Shown here: one piece after another, positions 1 through 11,039 of the stretch
How the letters are laid out: each line of letters opens with the position of its first letter
Numbering within the stretch: position 1 is the stretch's first letter
NCBI RefSeq assembly: GCF_022539665.2
Contig: NC_081333.1
Coordinates: forward strand, 4,400,971-4,464,970
Reading direction: 5' to 3'
DNA length: 64,000 bases
DNA from: Daphnia carinata
Taxonomy: Eukaryota > Arthropoda > Branchiopoda > Diplostraca > Daphniidae
Position numbers and translations under genes: made by a program
Notes under the pieces: generated by a model
Database searches by the model: none
What the model saw: the letters and a program-made list of their open reading frames with translations, nothing else
Told to the model about the DNA's origin: nothing

Positions 1-2190
1 GTTAACACCTCCAATTGCTCCCGTCCAGATGCTTACGACATTTCAATTGAAATTGGTTGGTTCAACGAATGGATTGTTTGGGAAGGTGGGATCGCTTTTC
101 ACGCTGCGTACTGGTCCATCATTTTATTCATCTCATTTACGCTATTCTATGTCCTTAAATGGAAATTCAAATGGTGGTGCCTTTGTAAACGATTTGACGG
201 AAAATCTCATCCCTCAATGCACGTGAAAATGAGCTGGGCCAATTGGCTTCGCCTGTCCATCAACGAAGAGGCTGTCGGTAAAGATGGGGCTACTTTCCTT
301 TGGTTTCAATATCGATTGATACAAGTTGATGTACTCAGAATTGCTCTTGGCATAATCTTAATTATCATGCACTACTATGGCGACAAGCTGGGCGAATGGC
401 CTAACAAAACTGTGCGTTCTACAGGACTGTATAACATCGGAGTTAATGGCACTCACGGTGTTTTCTGCAGCGCTATTCTAACGATGTTGGCCTGGCTGAT
501 GAGACAGCACGGACACGATCGCTGCATCCGATCATTGGCCAGTCACAACGTCAATAGCATTTCGAGTGTTTGTAATCGCAAGTGGCTCATGATTACTGGA
601 ATTCCACTTACCACCACAATCGATTCGCTAATTGAATTTATGAAAAGTAGTTTCGATTTAAAGGGAATTAAGCGTGAGAACATCGTTATGGCCAAAGATG
701 TTAGTAAACTACTGCCCGTTGTGGATCAGATACATAAGATTAGGAATATCAAGCAACATTTAAATGGGCCAGCATTCATTCGACGTCCATTTTGGAAATT
801 TTGGGATTGCCACTCTACTGACGATGTAGCTGACACAGTTATGCACGGACCAGAGTTTAAACAACATTTACCTGAAGAGAAGTCCAGTGATCAAATCGAT
901 GCTGCTACGTATTACAAATTAAAAGAAGAGGCTCTTTTGGTCAAAAAAGAGAGTCTCATCAATAATTCGGAATTCACAGGTACAGTTTTCATCCATTTCG
1001 ACAGTCCAGCTGAAGCAAAGGCCGTGAAAATTACGCTCACTAAACGCACATCCAATTGGTTTTGGAATCGTAACAGGGACGAAAATCCGGAATTCCAGCC
1101 GTCGCAATGGACCGTTCGATATCCTCCACCCAGCGCTGACATCAACTGGATCGATTTGAAAAAACCCCGCCCAATTTGGAGAACACTGGCACTCTATCTG
1201 CGATTGGCACTGACCTATTCTATTTACATAATCCTAATGGCTGCACCGGCTAGTGTCATCCGCTGGCTCCATTTGGAAGGACATGGCTTGGATGAAGGTT
1301 CAATCTTTTGGAAGCGATTCGTGTTGCCAACAATTGTATCTTTCTTCACCACCGAACTCACTGACTGGGTAACTGGGCAGGACCAACAACGACGTCATTT
1401 AACCGTAACTTCCATGTGTCTGGCCAGTTTAAGATCCATCTGCTATTTGAACATAATCCTGTACTTGATACGAATGTTGGCCATGAAACCGCTTCCCTTA
1501 TTATTTGCTGGCAAATTTTACAGCCAGGATTTCCGGCTGGAATGTCTTTTCTTCCCAGTGCACGGTAGTTTCGTTGCCTGTTGCATCATCGTTAACACGG
1601 CCAGCGGAATATTGATGAATCACCTGCGCATCGATTGTGTTCTTTCTTATCTCAAGAGTTTGTTCAAATTCCGGTCGGATGCGGAACAAACGGCCTTTAA
1701 GGATTCGTACAGAATCGATTTCGATTTTGCCTCCAGTTATGCAGAATTGACAAGTAATTTTGCTCTGACCAGCTTTTTCATGACGATTTTCCCTGTGATC
1801 AGCTTGATTTCTTGCTCTTTTTCCCTCCTGAGATTTTTGAGCGATAGGACTGCTTTAACTGAGATATATCCTGTTAGTCACACTGGTCACGATTTACACA
1901 AGGAATCGATCAACATGGTGCTGAGATTCGCAATTGCATCACCTTTGGCATTGATTGTGTACCGACGAATCCAGTTGGGCCCTACCGTTCAATTATTGGA
2001 TCCAGGTGTTGCCGCTCCTCTGTCTTTACTCATTCTGTACGTTACGTATCTGCTTTACGCTCAATTTAAATCAAGCAGGAAAAACGATTCCATTGAAGAC
2101 GAGGAAGGTAATTCGATTCAAATGATGGCACACGAATATGATCCAGTAGCTCAAATTCGAGCAGAGACACGTTTGGGGACTCAAGTTTAA
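1..2190 (+). CDS. Tmem63: TMEM63/OSCA (CSC1-like) mechanosensitive cation channel, 5' partial
   Basis: Multi-pass ion channel of the OSCA/TMEM63 (DUF221) family, known elsewhere as mechanically or osmotically gated plasma-membrane or lysosomal channels. The reading frame is open from base 1, so the true start lies upstream; the Met at 217 is internal, because in-frame codons before it encode a hydrophobic helix (AAYWSIILFISFTLFYVL) fitting the family's first membrane helix. A cytosolic loop follows (about residues 160-380 of the visible part) with the RNA-recognition-like fold typical of the family, then a hydrophobic block from about residue 395 with many helices. The tail after the last helix is acidic (DSIEDEEG). 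About 729 codons are visible, near family length (about 750-830), so only a short N-terminal part is missing. No intron is seen. A polyA signal AATAAA lies at 2220-2225. Family assignment is firm; which TMEM63 paralog is not. Confidence 0.88.
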   Translation, partial: VNTSNCSRPDAYDISIEIGWFNEWIVWEGGIAFHAAYWSIILFISFTLFYVLKWKFKWWCLCKRFDGKSHPSMHVKMSWANWLRLSINEEAVGKDGATFLWFQYRLIQVDVLRIALGIILIIMHYYGDKLGEWPNKTVRSTGLYNIGVNGTHGVFCSAILTMLAWLMRQHGHDRCIRSLASHNVNSISSVCNRKWLMITGIPLTTTIDSLIEFMKSSFDLKGIKRENIVMAKDVSKLLPVVDQIHKIRNIKQHLNGPAFIRRPFWKFWDCHSTDDVADTVMHGPEFKQHLPEEKSSDQIDAATYYKLKEEALLVKKESLINNSEFTGTVFIHFDSPAEAKAVKITLTKRTSNWFWNRNRDENPEFQPSQWTVRYPPPSADINWIDLKKPRPIWRTLALYLRLALTYSIYIILMAAPASVIRWLHLEGHGLDEGSIFWKRFVLPTIVSFFTTELTDWVTGQDQQRRHLTVTSMCLASLRSICYLNIILYLIRMLAMKPLPLLFAGKFYSQDFRLECLFFPVHGSFVACCIIVNTASGILMNHLRIDCVLSYLKSLFKFRSDAEQTAFKDSYRIDFDFASSYAELTSNFALTSFFMTIFPVISLISCSFSLLRFLSDRTALTEIYPVSHTGHDLHKESINMVLRFAIASPLALIVYRRIQLGPTVQLLDPGVAAPLSLLILYVTYLLYAQFKSSRKNDSIEDEEGNSIQMMAHEYDPVAQIRAETRLGTQV

Positions 2191-2583
2191 CATGTGTGAT
2201 TACCGACGTTAAACAATTAAATAAATCTGATTCAAGAAATTTGGCTGTCTCTGTTTTGTTATTTCGTTAACACTTCAAAATTGTGGGGGCGTATTTTTCA
2301 CAATATTTTAAAACGATATTTCTTTTACCATGCATTCTCTGTCACTGAACTGAGTTAACGAAAAAAAAAAGAAAAGGAGGAAAAAGATCTTTTGGCGCAA
2401 ACTGAAAAAAGAGTTATGGCAAGGTAATAGACAAAGAAAGGTGAAAGGAATGGTGAAAATCATTAGTGAAAGATACCCAAGGCTGAATATCGGTATTAGA
2501 AAAGATTGGGGGAGTGGGTCGCTTTACACGACACGTGTAAAGGGCACATCTTTTTCATTTATATAATACACATACAACTTAAT
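2191..2583. other. Convergent intergenic region, TMEM63 3' end
   Basis: Holds the TMEM63 polyA signal (2220-2225) and A-rich sequence, then the downstream side of the minus-strand exonuclease gene. I see no gene in it. Confidence 0.5.
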
Positions 2584-3736
2584 TTAACCAAGGAAATGTT
2601 TCACCTTCCAGATCATTAGCTCCATGCACGCGATGGCGTCTTCTGTGCTGTTATGTCCTACAATTGATTAAAAGAAAAAAAATGCATTTAAACATTCTTA
2701 AAATAGTTGAATGCACTTTACTACCTTCGTTCTGAATGGTCTTTTCTAAAATATCGAACACCAATTTCTTCAATCCCCTTTTCAAGGGTGGTCCTCGAGC
2801 GTGTGGAAATACGATGCTCGTATCGACGACCGTATCGTGGACCATCTGGGATATCATAAATCGAAATTACTATATCACAATATAGTTGCCATTAATAGAT
2901 TAAATATTAACTTTAAGAGCACGCAAATCAGCGCCGAAATCATGTCCAATTAAAATAGTTTTGCTGGAAAACAAATTAAGGAGGAATGTCTGGACGTCTT
3001 CCAATGTTGTTGTGACGTCCCTTAAATCATCCTCTGTGATGCCACTGAAACGTGTGTTGTAGTCGAGCACGGGATTGCTAGGTTTAACCAGCGTTTTGTA
3101 AGCAATCTTGCAATCGGATGAGACAACCGTAATGCAAATCAAGTCACTACCCTCGGTCGTGTAGCACATTTCGCAATCCAGCGCGTAGATGCCGTAATCA
3201 TCGTCGGTGGGTGGCGGTTTTTCTTTCGTTTGGACGTAGTCTTCCAAGTTAGTGATGTTTTCAATGTTGGAAATGTGCCATTTGGCCGTGGTGCAACCTT
3301 TAGCTTCACTATTTTGACCACAACAGGTAAATGGATTTGATGTTTTGGTTTGAGGATTCCGGAACGATCTACCCCAATGATAACAACACACACCTTGCTC
3401 CCTATATGTTTTTGCAAAAAAAAAAAAAATTAAATGATTTCGAAGTTTAAAAAAAAGAAAGAATATAAACAACCCTAAGGGCGATCCTGTGGAATTCACG
3501 TTGTAACGAGTATTGCAGCGATCGCAAATACGTTCATACAGAGCTAAAGAAACGGCAGATTTCGGACGAAAGCTATTTAAATTGGTCGCGTTGATGACGA
3601 CACGATTTTTGCAGTACGGATGCGGTCGTGGATAGCCATTTAATTCCTGTTTCCTTGGGCTAATCACGTGACGTTGCATCACTTTATAAAAAGCAGGTCC
3701 CTTCAGAAGATTTGGGTCGATATTTGGCAAAGGCAT
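2584..3736 (-). CDS. REXO1-like 3'-5' exonuclease, short paralog 1
   Basis: DEDDh 3'-5' RNA exonuclease of the REXO1/REXO4 group, expected to trim RNA 3' ends. Rebuilt from four exons on the minus strand: 3736-3474, 3401-2912, 2845-2725, 2657-2584, phases 2, 0, 1. Motif I is ALDCEMC (Asp and Glu), motif II is in GHDFGADLRAL (Asp), and motif III is in GHNSTEDA (His and Asp), so all five catalytic positions are present. Before the nuclease is a Cys-rich module (ICDRC, CCYHWG, FTCC) also found in full REXO1. It lacks the long N-terminal region and the CCCH finger of the full gene at 11040-14688. Exon 3 (121 nt) and exon 4 (74 nt) have the same lengths as in paralog 2, and intron phases match the parent, so this is a DNA-level duplicate, not a retrocopy. 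Exon 1 opens with a true ATG. No frameshift or stop is seen. Confidence 0.85.
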
Positions 3737-4068
3737 TGTCGTCTAAATTTGGAAGTCAATACCCTTTTTGGTTATAAGATAAAGGACCATTTTAATGTAC
3801 TACATTACATTACAGATGTAACCTTACCAAACTTGAGATAGCCAAACATACGTTTCACTGGGTGCGACTAGTGTAGAAAATGGACCGTGTCTTGTGTGAG
3901 GAACGTTTGAACTGCGATTCTTTATTAGCAGAATAAAAGACATCGTATAAACAACGTCATTTCAAACACGTACAGACTTGTTCTAGGAATAATACAGTAC
4001 TAACCGATTAGCGATAATTCCACTACATTTACGCGATAAAATAGAAGTAGATAATAATGTTTAAAACT

Positions 4069-5179
4069 TCACCAGTTTTTTGTTTTTCGCATCATGAGTT
4101 CCATACATGCCGTAGCATCTTCGACACAGCTATGTCCATTACCTATATTTAAAACGAAACACATGAAAAAATACAAAATTTGGATGTCATATTAGTAATT
4201 TGAATTGCTTTACCTGGTTTCTGGATGTTTTTGTTCAAATACACCTGACAGAGCGTCTTTAGAGCTCTTTTAAAACCAGGGCCTTGGGAATGTGGGAAAA
4301 CGACACTAGTATCAATAACCGTATCGTGTATCAGCTGTATAAATTCATTACGAAAAAATAAGATAAAATTTTGAAATTAGACATTCTAACATTAAAAGAG
4401 GCAACTCATATTACTCGTAAAGCTCGGAGGTCTCCGTCCAAGCTATGTCCAATCAGAATTGTCTTGTTACAAAACTTGTCTAGTAATATATCCTGTACAT
4501 CTCGTAACGTCGTTGTAACGTATCGTACATCTTTTTCTGAAATTCCGCTGAATCGGGTGTTGTAATCGAGAACGGGATTGCTGGGCTTCACTAATGTGTC
4601 CAGGACTGTTTTGCATTCGGAAGAGACGGCCGCCACATGCAAAACTTCGCTACCCTCAGTAGTGTAGCACATTTCGCAATCTAGAGCGTATACACCGTAA
4701 TTCCCATCCACCGGTTGCGGCTTGTCTGTCGCGCGGACGAATCCTTTCAAATTGTCTAAATTTTCGCTAATGTGCCATTGGTTTATTGTGCAGCCAGTGG
4801 AGTTTGAATCGCGAGAACAGCAAGTGTAGGGCGTCTTGTATCCACGACGTTGATACGATCTACCCCAGTGGTACGAACAAGGATCGCCTCTAAAATTAGA
4901 CGAGTCAGAATTTACATAATTCCATGTTAAAAATCGGTTTATTTACCTATTAATGGGCATTCCTTTGTTATCAACTCTAAAAATGGTACCGCAACGATCA
5001 CAAATCCGTTTGTCAGGTGCTAATTGGACACCTGGCATTGATCGTACTTGCGTGATGTTTTTCGAATTAATTACAGCACGATCTTTGTCGTAATGTGGTC
5101 GAGGATAACCATTAAATTCTTGTTGCTGTTCTGTCAAAACGTAACGTTGCAGCGATCGATAAAGAGCACCTCCATCCAT
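4069..5179 (-). CDS. REXO1-like 3'-5' exonuclease, short paralog 2
   Basis: Second exonuclease-only relative of REXO1, head-to-tail with paralog 1 and 332 bp upstream of it. Exons on the minus strand: 5179-4947, 4889-4415, 4334-4214, 4142-4069; phases 2, 0, 1 as in paralog 1 and the parent. I chose the ATG at 5179 (start MDGGALYRSLQRY); the frame is open a little upstream but shows only a GTG. Catalytic motifs are intact: ALDCEMC, GHSLDGDLRAL and GHSCVEDA. The Cys-rich module (ICDRC, CSYHWG, YTCC) is kept. It shares VLDYNTRFSGI with paralog 1, where the parent has [11 protein letters not shown]. This suggests one truncated ancestor that then duplicated in tandem. Substrate is unknown; the family acts on rRNA, tRNA or snoRNA ends. 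Confidence 0.85.
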
Positions 5180-5189
5180 TTTGGTCACA

Positions 5190-7136
5190 AGAAAACAAAC
5201 TTCGATTATATCAGTTCCATTACCTGCTCACCGAAAACAAAACAATACCAACTCAGGTGAGAAACAAATGAAGACTGGCTCACAATTTCCGATACTAAGT
5301 GCAAAATATTGGTATACAGATGGCGTGGCATACAAGTTGAAACTGTTTAGTTTCTAGAGGGCACCTTTTGTCTGACTATAATTGCAACGTTTAAAAAAAT
5401 ATGAATGGAGTTGTGTCATCATGCATCAAATATGAAGAGATTCGCAATTTTGCAAAGGAAAAAAAGACGCCTAATCGTTTTTCCGGAGGCTATTGTTCAT
5501 TACAATAATGATTGACGTGCGTAACAACGCCATGGCATTGTTATTGTGAAAGTACTTAACAGTACAACCGGATTCGTAACCATCAGTCAATTAAATATAC
5601 GCAATTATTCAGCTCTACCATAAACGATAGAATGGGGGGAAAAAAGGAGGTCCATTTGCATAAGATGACCATGTAGCTCAACATTATAGAGCATCTTCCT
5701 TTCAACCGAATTCACGTAGAAGGTCATGCAACGAAACGACTAGCCAGGGTTTCCGGATTTCCTGGAACACGGTTCAAAGAATTTCTATTTTTCTTTTTTG
5801 GGAATACCTCGTGAAACTTTCTTTTTGACACATTTTACATCCGACAGGAGTGCCCAGCCACTACATGTCCACAAAAAGTACCGCCACGGACATCTTGTCT
5901 CAGTTTCCGTAGCGGAACTGCTGACGTTGCACACGTTTTCCAAACGTATAAGGCATTTTGGGAAAGTCATGCCGGCTGGTAATGTCCACGCTACAACCTG
6001 CATGTTAATGTGGGTTCGACTTTCTTGTTTTGGCAGCCACAAAACTGACGAATCCTTTTTTTTTTTGCTTCTTCTACACCATTTCCTGAGCGGAAACGAC
6101 GCGAAGTCTTGCACCTGCAAGTAAAAAATGTAGGCAGATAACAACAAAGTGGTTATTCAGTTAATCATGTAACAGAAAAAAACAGTTAGGCATCGTTGAT
6201 TTTGACAGCTATTTCACAATCCAAATGGGCTTTTTGTGAATATCTTCGCCGAGGTCTGATAATTTTATCCGGATGAACACCCGATTATGACTTTGCCATA
6301 AGGCAACGCGTTGAAGGTCATGGAATAAATTTTAAAATAAAATGGAGGAGTCAAAGCTTTTTAATGATGACTACAGAAAGTAGCTTCTATTTTTTTATGA
6401 GCCCAGATCCGTAAAAGACGAATCACGAACGCAAAAACGAGGTCTTTCCGTGAGACCACGTTTATGATGTCTCTTTTTCCTCGTTACCGCCCACTCAAAG
6501 ATACCGCCGGAAGCAAATTTGCATTTCTTTTTTTTTCCCATCTATCAAAAACGATAGAAATAAAAGAGGTATTTGCCCTTAGTTCAATACGTTTTATGCT
6601 ATTCAAGACAGAAGCTGTTTGAACCGGATGGTTGTTGGACTCGTGACGTAAGTTGCAGAACGCTCGAAACATGAAAGGCTGCATTCGTGTCACGAACGCT
6701 GTTGAATTAGACATTCAATCCATTACATGGTTGACCGATAATGGAAAGAAACAATAGCAGCATTTTGGTTTTTTCAAGCATCACGTTAAAAGGAAATGTT
6801 TCTACTTTTTTGTTTCCATTCAAAAAATTTTAATAACATTTGAGATAATAATATTTGACATAATTTAAAAAAATTCCGGTTATTACATACGTATGACGTA
6901 TACATAGGGTGATGATCATATTATCTCGAGCCTCATATTGGTCAATTTTAAATGAGATTTCGAAATGACGAGAACCAATACGTAGTGGACTTTCTTTAGG
7001 AGAAATCAGAAGCTTCGCCTTTGCTCGAAAACAGCTCGATTGAAGCATTAAAAACAAAACGAGTATTACGACCACTTGATATCCCGATCCTTTTTGTTTC
7101 TTTTTACGGATGTTGTTGCGCTTTTCTTCTTTTTGT
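5190..7136. other. Unassigned region with candidate minus-strand exons
   Basis: No recognisable gene. Three minus-strand stretches look exon-like. At 7075-6897 the open frame starts hydrophobic (VVILVLFLMLQSSC), reads into ISFKIDQYEARDN and meets a good donor (GTATGT), but has no ATG in front. At 6700-6620 a stretch follows an acceptor (TCAACAG). At 6124-5785 a 112-codon frame follows a strong acceptor (ACTTGCAG) and carries six cysteines (KWC, KCL, NVC, RCPW, WTC, VKC). They could be parts of one secreted protein, but phases do not join convincingly. 5190-5780 shows nothing. Confidence 0.25.
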
Positions 7137-7619
7137 TTAAATCACTGTTTCAGTCGAAAACACTTCGGATGCACCCGGTTTGTTATCAACACTGGCAATC
7201 TCTTGTTGAAGGATTTGTCTCGGGGCACTCGTTCCGTTGTTGCCAACTGTTAAAGGCGTGACAACCCGCATAAACGCCTTCACATTCTTCAGGACGATGG
7301 ACTCGGTCGTTTCTGTTGGAACGTTAGCAGCGGTATGTTGACCGATGAATCGCGGATGGCGTAGTTCTGTTGCTAATGAAGCTGCATTGTTATCATATTG
7401 TTCCTGTCTCGTACTGTTCCTCGCTTGTGATGCAACCGTTACGACCAACACAGCCACGATGCTAACCACTAACTGTTCAACGAAAGTAGAAATAAACATT
7501 GTAATTATCCCGCGTTAAATGTTTGAACAAGTAAAACTCACCACACTAAAGACAGCGACCAAATATTTCGGTTTACTTGTCGTTACCGGGTTTACTTTTT
7601 TTTCGACGGTGTTCGTCAT
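7137..7619 (-). CDS. Small single-pass membrane protein, unknown
   Basis: Two exons on the minus strand, 7619-7542 and 7472-7137, joined in phase 0 across a 69-bp intron with GTGAGT donor and AACAG acceptor. The product is about 137 residues. It begins MTNTVEKKVNP, then a hydrophobic segment made by the two exon ends (YLVAVFSV plus LVVSIVAVLVVTVAS), then a polar tail rich in Asn, Thr and Gln with possible N-glycosylation sites (NST, NGT). This looks like a type II membrane protein, or a secreted one with an uncleaved anchor. That the membrane helix is completed exactly at the splice junction supports the model. I do not recognise a family. Confidence 0.5.
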
Positions 7620-8860
7620 GGTTTTGTTGTCGGATGTGGAATGATTGGTAGGAAACATTGTTCAGCGTGGTTATAGGTGGACCTGCGTTGTTTTATAGCA
7701 AAGGAACAATGAGTCATCAGAATTTTGGCAAGAAAAACCAGCAGAGTATGACAGCAACGGTAGGAAGAGTCGAAGTCCACAATGTGGGCTTTTGTTTTTT
7801 TAAAAACGTAAGAAAAATTTACGCCCCGGCACGACACTTCCGTGCAATGAGTCATGTACACGCGTTAGGTGAATCAACTCGGGAGTGTACCTCACACGCA
7901 ATGGGCATACGACAATGAAGTTTGTAAAGCGTTACACACACCATTCGTTAATAGCTTTAAGTTTTGCTCCAATCAAAAATGTAATTCACTTACCAGCGTG
8001 CAAAGTAGTTGTCACGAAGAGTAGGTTGTTATCTCCGTCACTGGGAGTCGTGTGCGGCTGGAATGACTGTTGGAGGTCGAATGGATCGTGTCTTCCTCCT
8101 GACGCTCTCTTTATTTCAGTCTTTCAATAAAGAACAAGAAAAGGAAAGAAGAAGAAAATAAACCTGTTCCGTATCGCTTCAGGGCAGGGGGGAAGTCCCT
8201 TGGCTCAGATATCTGCAGGTACGTAGAGTGAGAAGATGGATAAGCGACTGCTGCTGGAGACTTGAACCTCGAAGCCTTCTTCTGGTACAGTATAGCGTGA
8301 GAACACTGAAAAATCTTACTTTCTTTTCAAATGGCAGGATATACATAGCGCCCACTCATGCCTTATGGGCTCAAAACCATCAATCATCTTGACCTCCTCG
8401 CCCACCTCTTTCTGTCGCTTTCACTGTATAATAAGTATCCGTTTGAAGGGGATTCCGTTAATAGTTCCGGAAAATTATTAGAAGAAACCGGTTGACCTGT
8501 TCGAACTTGTTCTAGGGATTTTCTTAAATCCCTTGGCTACCAGTTTTTTCTTCAAATCCAAGTCACATACATGATCTTTAATACTGGTTGCTTTTATTCC
8601 TTCCGGCACAGAGGCAAAGAAAAATGTTTTAAGAAAAAAGAAATTATAGTTAAATTCTTGACTGAATTGGGATGTATCAAACTGACGAAAGGCCACGTCA
8701 ACGAATTAATGTAACAGGGGAAAACGTTGAGGGACAGGCGTCTTAAATATACAACTGCTTAATGACGAGATCATTAGTTAAGAACAAACAGAAATAAGCC
8801 AACTGTTTTAAAGGCAATAATCCGGGCAAAGCCTTTCAGAAGAACAAAAGGATGATATTT
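7620..8860. other. Intergenic region, no firm gene
   Basis: One minus-strand open frame at 8696-8478 ends in a lysine-rich stretch (DLDLKKKLVAKGFKK) that reads like the tail of a protein, but it has no ATG and I find no partner exon. The rest shows no coding pattern. Confidence 0.3.
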
Positions 8861-10608
8861 TTAAATAGATACTACCCGCTGGCGTTTACATTGAGGTTCA
8901 TTGTTGGTCTCATTCTCTTTGAGACTGGCGAAGGGCATGGGAAGCGTATCGACGTCGCTGTTTGCAAAGATTAGTTCGTATACTTTAGTAATCACCTCGT
9001 CGTCCATCATCCATTGATCCTCCATTATAGCCTCTAATGTAGGACGTTGAATGGGGTTGACTTCCAACATTTTTCTGACCAAGGCCAATCCTTCGCTGGA
9101 CACTTTACTCCATCGTTCTTTTCTCAGCAGATAAGCTCCTACATTAAAATTGTTTAACCATCTAAAACCAAGCGGATGCGAAGGAATTTTTGAAAAGGAT
9201 AGGGGAACTAACCTTTCACAATGTTATCTTCAGCCGGATACGAATGAATAAATGGGTGGTACCCGGACAAGAGGAGAAACAGGATCACCCCTAGGCTCCA
9301 GACGTCAACAGCGCTGGTATAGGGTCGGTTGATGGTCCTGTTACAAATCACTTCCGGCGCCAAATACAGCGGCGTACCGCAATAAGTTTTGCATACGGTT
9401 TCTTCGTCAACAAATTTGGACAGACCGAAATCCGAGATCTAGCTCAAGGTAATGGATCAATGTCGTGCGCTAGTTTGGATTAAAAATTGCGATGTTATAC
9501 TTTAAGAATGGCGTTATCGTCCTGACTAGACATCAAAATATTCTCAGGTTTCAAATCGCGGTGAACAATCCCTTGTTTGTGCAAATATTGGACGGCCAAC
9601 AACAATTGGAAAAAATAGTATTTTCCTGTCGATTCTTTAATCTGAGTTTCACTCTTGATTCTTTTCTGCAAATCCCCTCCGTTCATTAATTCTAGAACAA
9701 GATGGATAGACTTGGCTTTGCAAATGCTATCTTCTACCTAATTACAAGGGCACAACTACAATTTCTAGACAAAGAAAGTGATAATTGAACTTCCATACCT
9801 TAACAATGCCAGGATGTTCCAAAGTGCAGAGTAAATCCGACTCGTTTTTCAGTTGTTGTACAGCGTCGGCTCGTTTAGCATCATTGTAACAATTCGTTTG
9901 GTGTCGTACACTTTTAATAGCATATTTTTTGTTCGAGCTTTTATGAACAGCCAACCATACTTCACCAAATGACCTGGCGGACCAAAATCGAAGCAAAACA
10001 GTTAACTACGCAAAAGCCAACTAGATTCATTCAATAAACAAAATACCCTTTTCCAAGGTTTTCAACAATTACAAATTTTCTGTTGATGTCTGCAGGAAAG
10101 CCAGGATTTCTATGCTGGGTGTCCAAGTAGATGAAGACTTTGCCCTTAGAACAAGTCATAGAGATTTCGTCTCCATGAGTCAGCAGCTTGTTCCTCCCTT
10201 TCCCAATTTTGACACCATTTACAAATGTCCCGTTTGCTGAATAATCTTCTATGATTGTCTGATAATCAGCAGTCACGTCCTTGATTCTTTTGAAACCACA
10301 GTGAACCCGACTAAGGTTATTTAAATTGATTCTACAATTTTCTTGGCAGATAATAATATCATTCACTACCCCACGCCCCACTTTGTACAAATCTTTTCCA
10401 TGTCTGAGATTATTAAAATATAATTTAATGTGACATACAAACATGCAGAAATAATTTTAAAAAATACAGACCTTAGCCTTTCAGTTTCCAGGTCACGATT
10501 ACTGGTCCAAAACAACAATCCCCACGAGGGTGAATCGTTCGTCGGTGCTACATTTTCTGCATCTTCGTCCACGTTTTGACTCATTGGCTGCGTATCTTTT
10601 TCGGTCAT
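8861..10608 (-). CDS. loki: Checkpoint kinase 2 (loki/CHK2)
   Basis: Ser/Thr kinase of the DNA-damage checkpoint, activated by ATM and acting in the nucleus on p53/E2F-type targets (family knowledge). Six minus-strand exons: 10608-10472, 10403-10047, 9973-9799, 9737-9501, 9438-9213, 9138-8861; total 469 residues, close to insect loki. The FHA domain (about residues 50-150) has GRGVVND, SRVHCGF and SANGTFVNG, the phosphopeptide-binding motifs. The kinase domain starts near residue 157: glycine loop GKGSFGEV built across an intron, catalytic VHRDLKPEN, magnesium-binding DFG (ISDFGLSK), and activation-segment end CGTPLYLAPEV. The C-terminus is short and basic (QCKRQRVVSI), fitting a nuclear localisation signal. 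The N-terminus has only two Gln-directed sites (TQ at residues 6-7, SQ at 10-11), so the SQ/TQ cluster is reduced. The gene lies head-to-head with REXO1. A solid assignment. Confidence 0.95.
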
Positions 10609-11039
10609 CGTAGAAGATGATAAAACCAGCTATGGAAGCACTTTTGAGACATTGAACAAAAGAAATTTGAGATGGATCAAATTCGACGTTTAAATGTTTC
10701 TCAAATTTTGTATGTCCTCGAATGAAATGGGAAAACATTGGTTTATCCAATGTTGCCAATTTTAGAGGATAAAAATTTTAAGACAAAAAAATTAACCTTG
10801 ACTTAGGGCAGGATTTAGCTCATAATAGTTACTCGTTGTTTATTTCATTTTTTAAAACTAAATCGTAATTTCCGCAATTTCACTTTACGATATAACACAT
10901 TGCAGCTGTTGTTATTGTTTAATGTTAGCGCCTCCTCTTTCCTACGCGCATTGATTTCGTGTGTAAAAATTTTTTTATTGTCATATTATTATTCGCCAAG
11001 AAGACCTTTATTGTAAATTAATATTAACCAGGAGGGAGC
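10609..11039. promoter_or_regulatory. Shared divergent promoter region of CHK2 and REXO1
   Basis: The 431 bp between the two start codons must hold both promoters. It is AT-rich, has no clear TATA box in either direction and contains a CAGCTG E-box near 10901-10906. Bidirectional use is inferred from geometry alone. Confidence 0.45.

Noticed and set aside
912-1689. Minus-strand open frames antisense to TMEM63
   Set aside because: They mirror codons of the real gene and have no start context, splice sites or family resemblance.
7658-8130. Overlapping plus-strand frames
   Set aside because: Composition is non-coding and they overlap the promoter side of the 7137-7619 gene without splice support.
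10499-10759. Longer upstream frame over the CHK2 start
   Set aside because: It is in another frame from MTEKDTQ and does not lead to the FHA exon; at most an upstream ORF.
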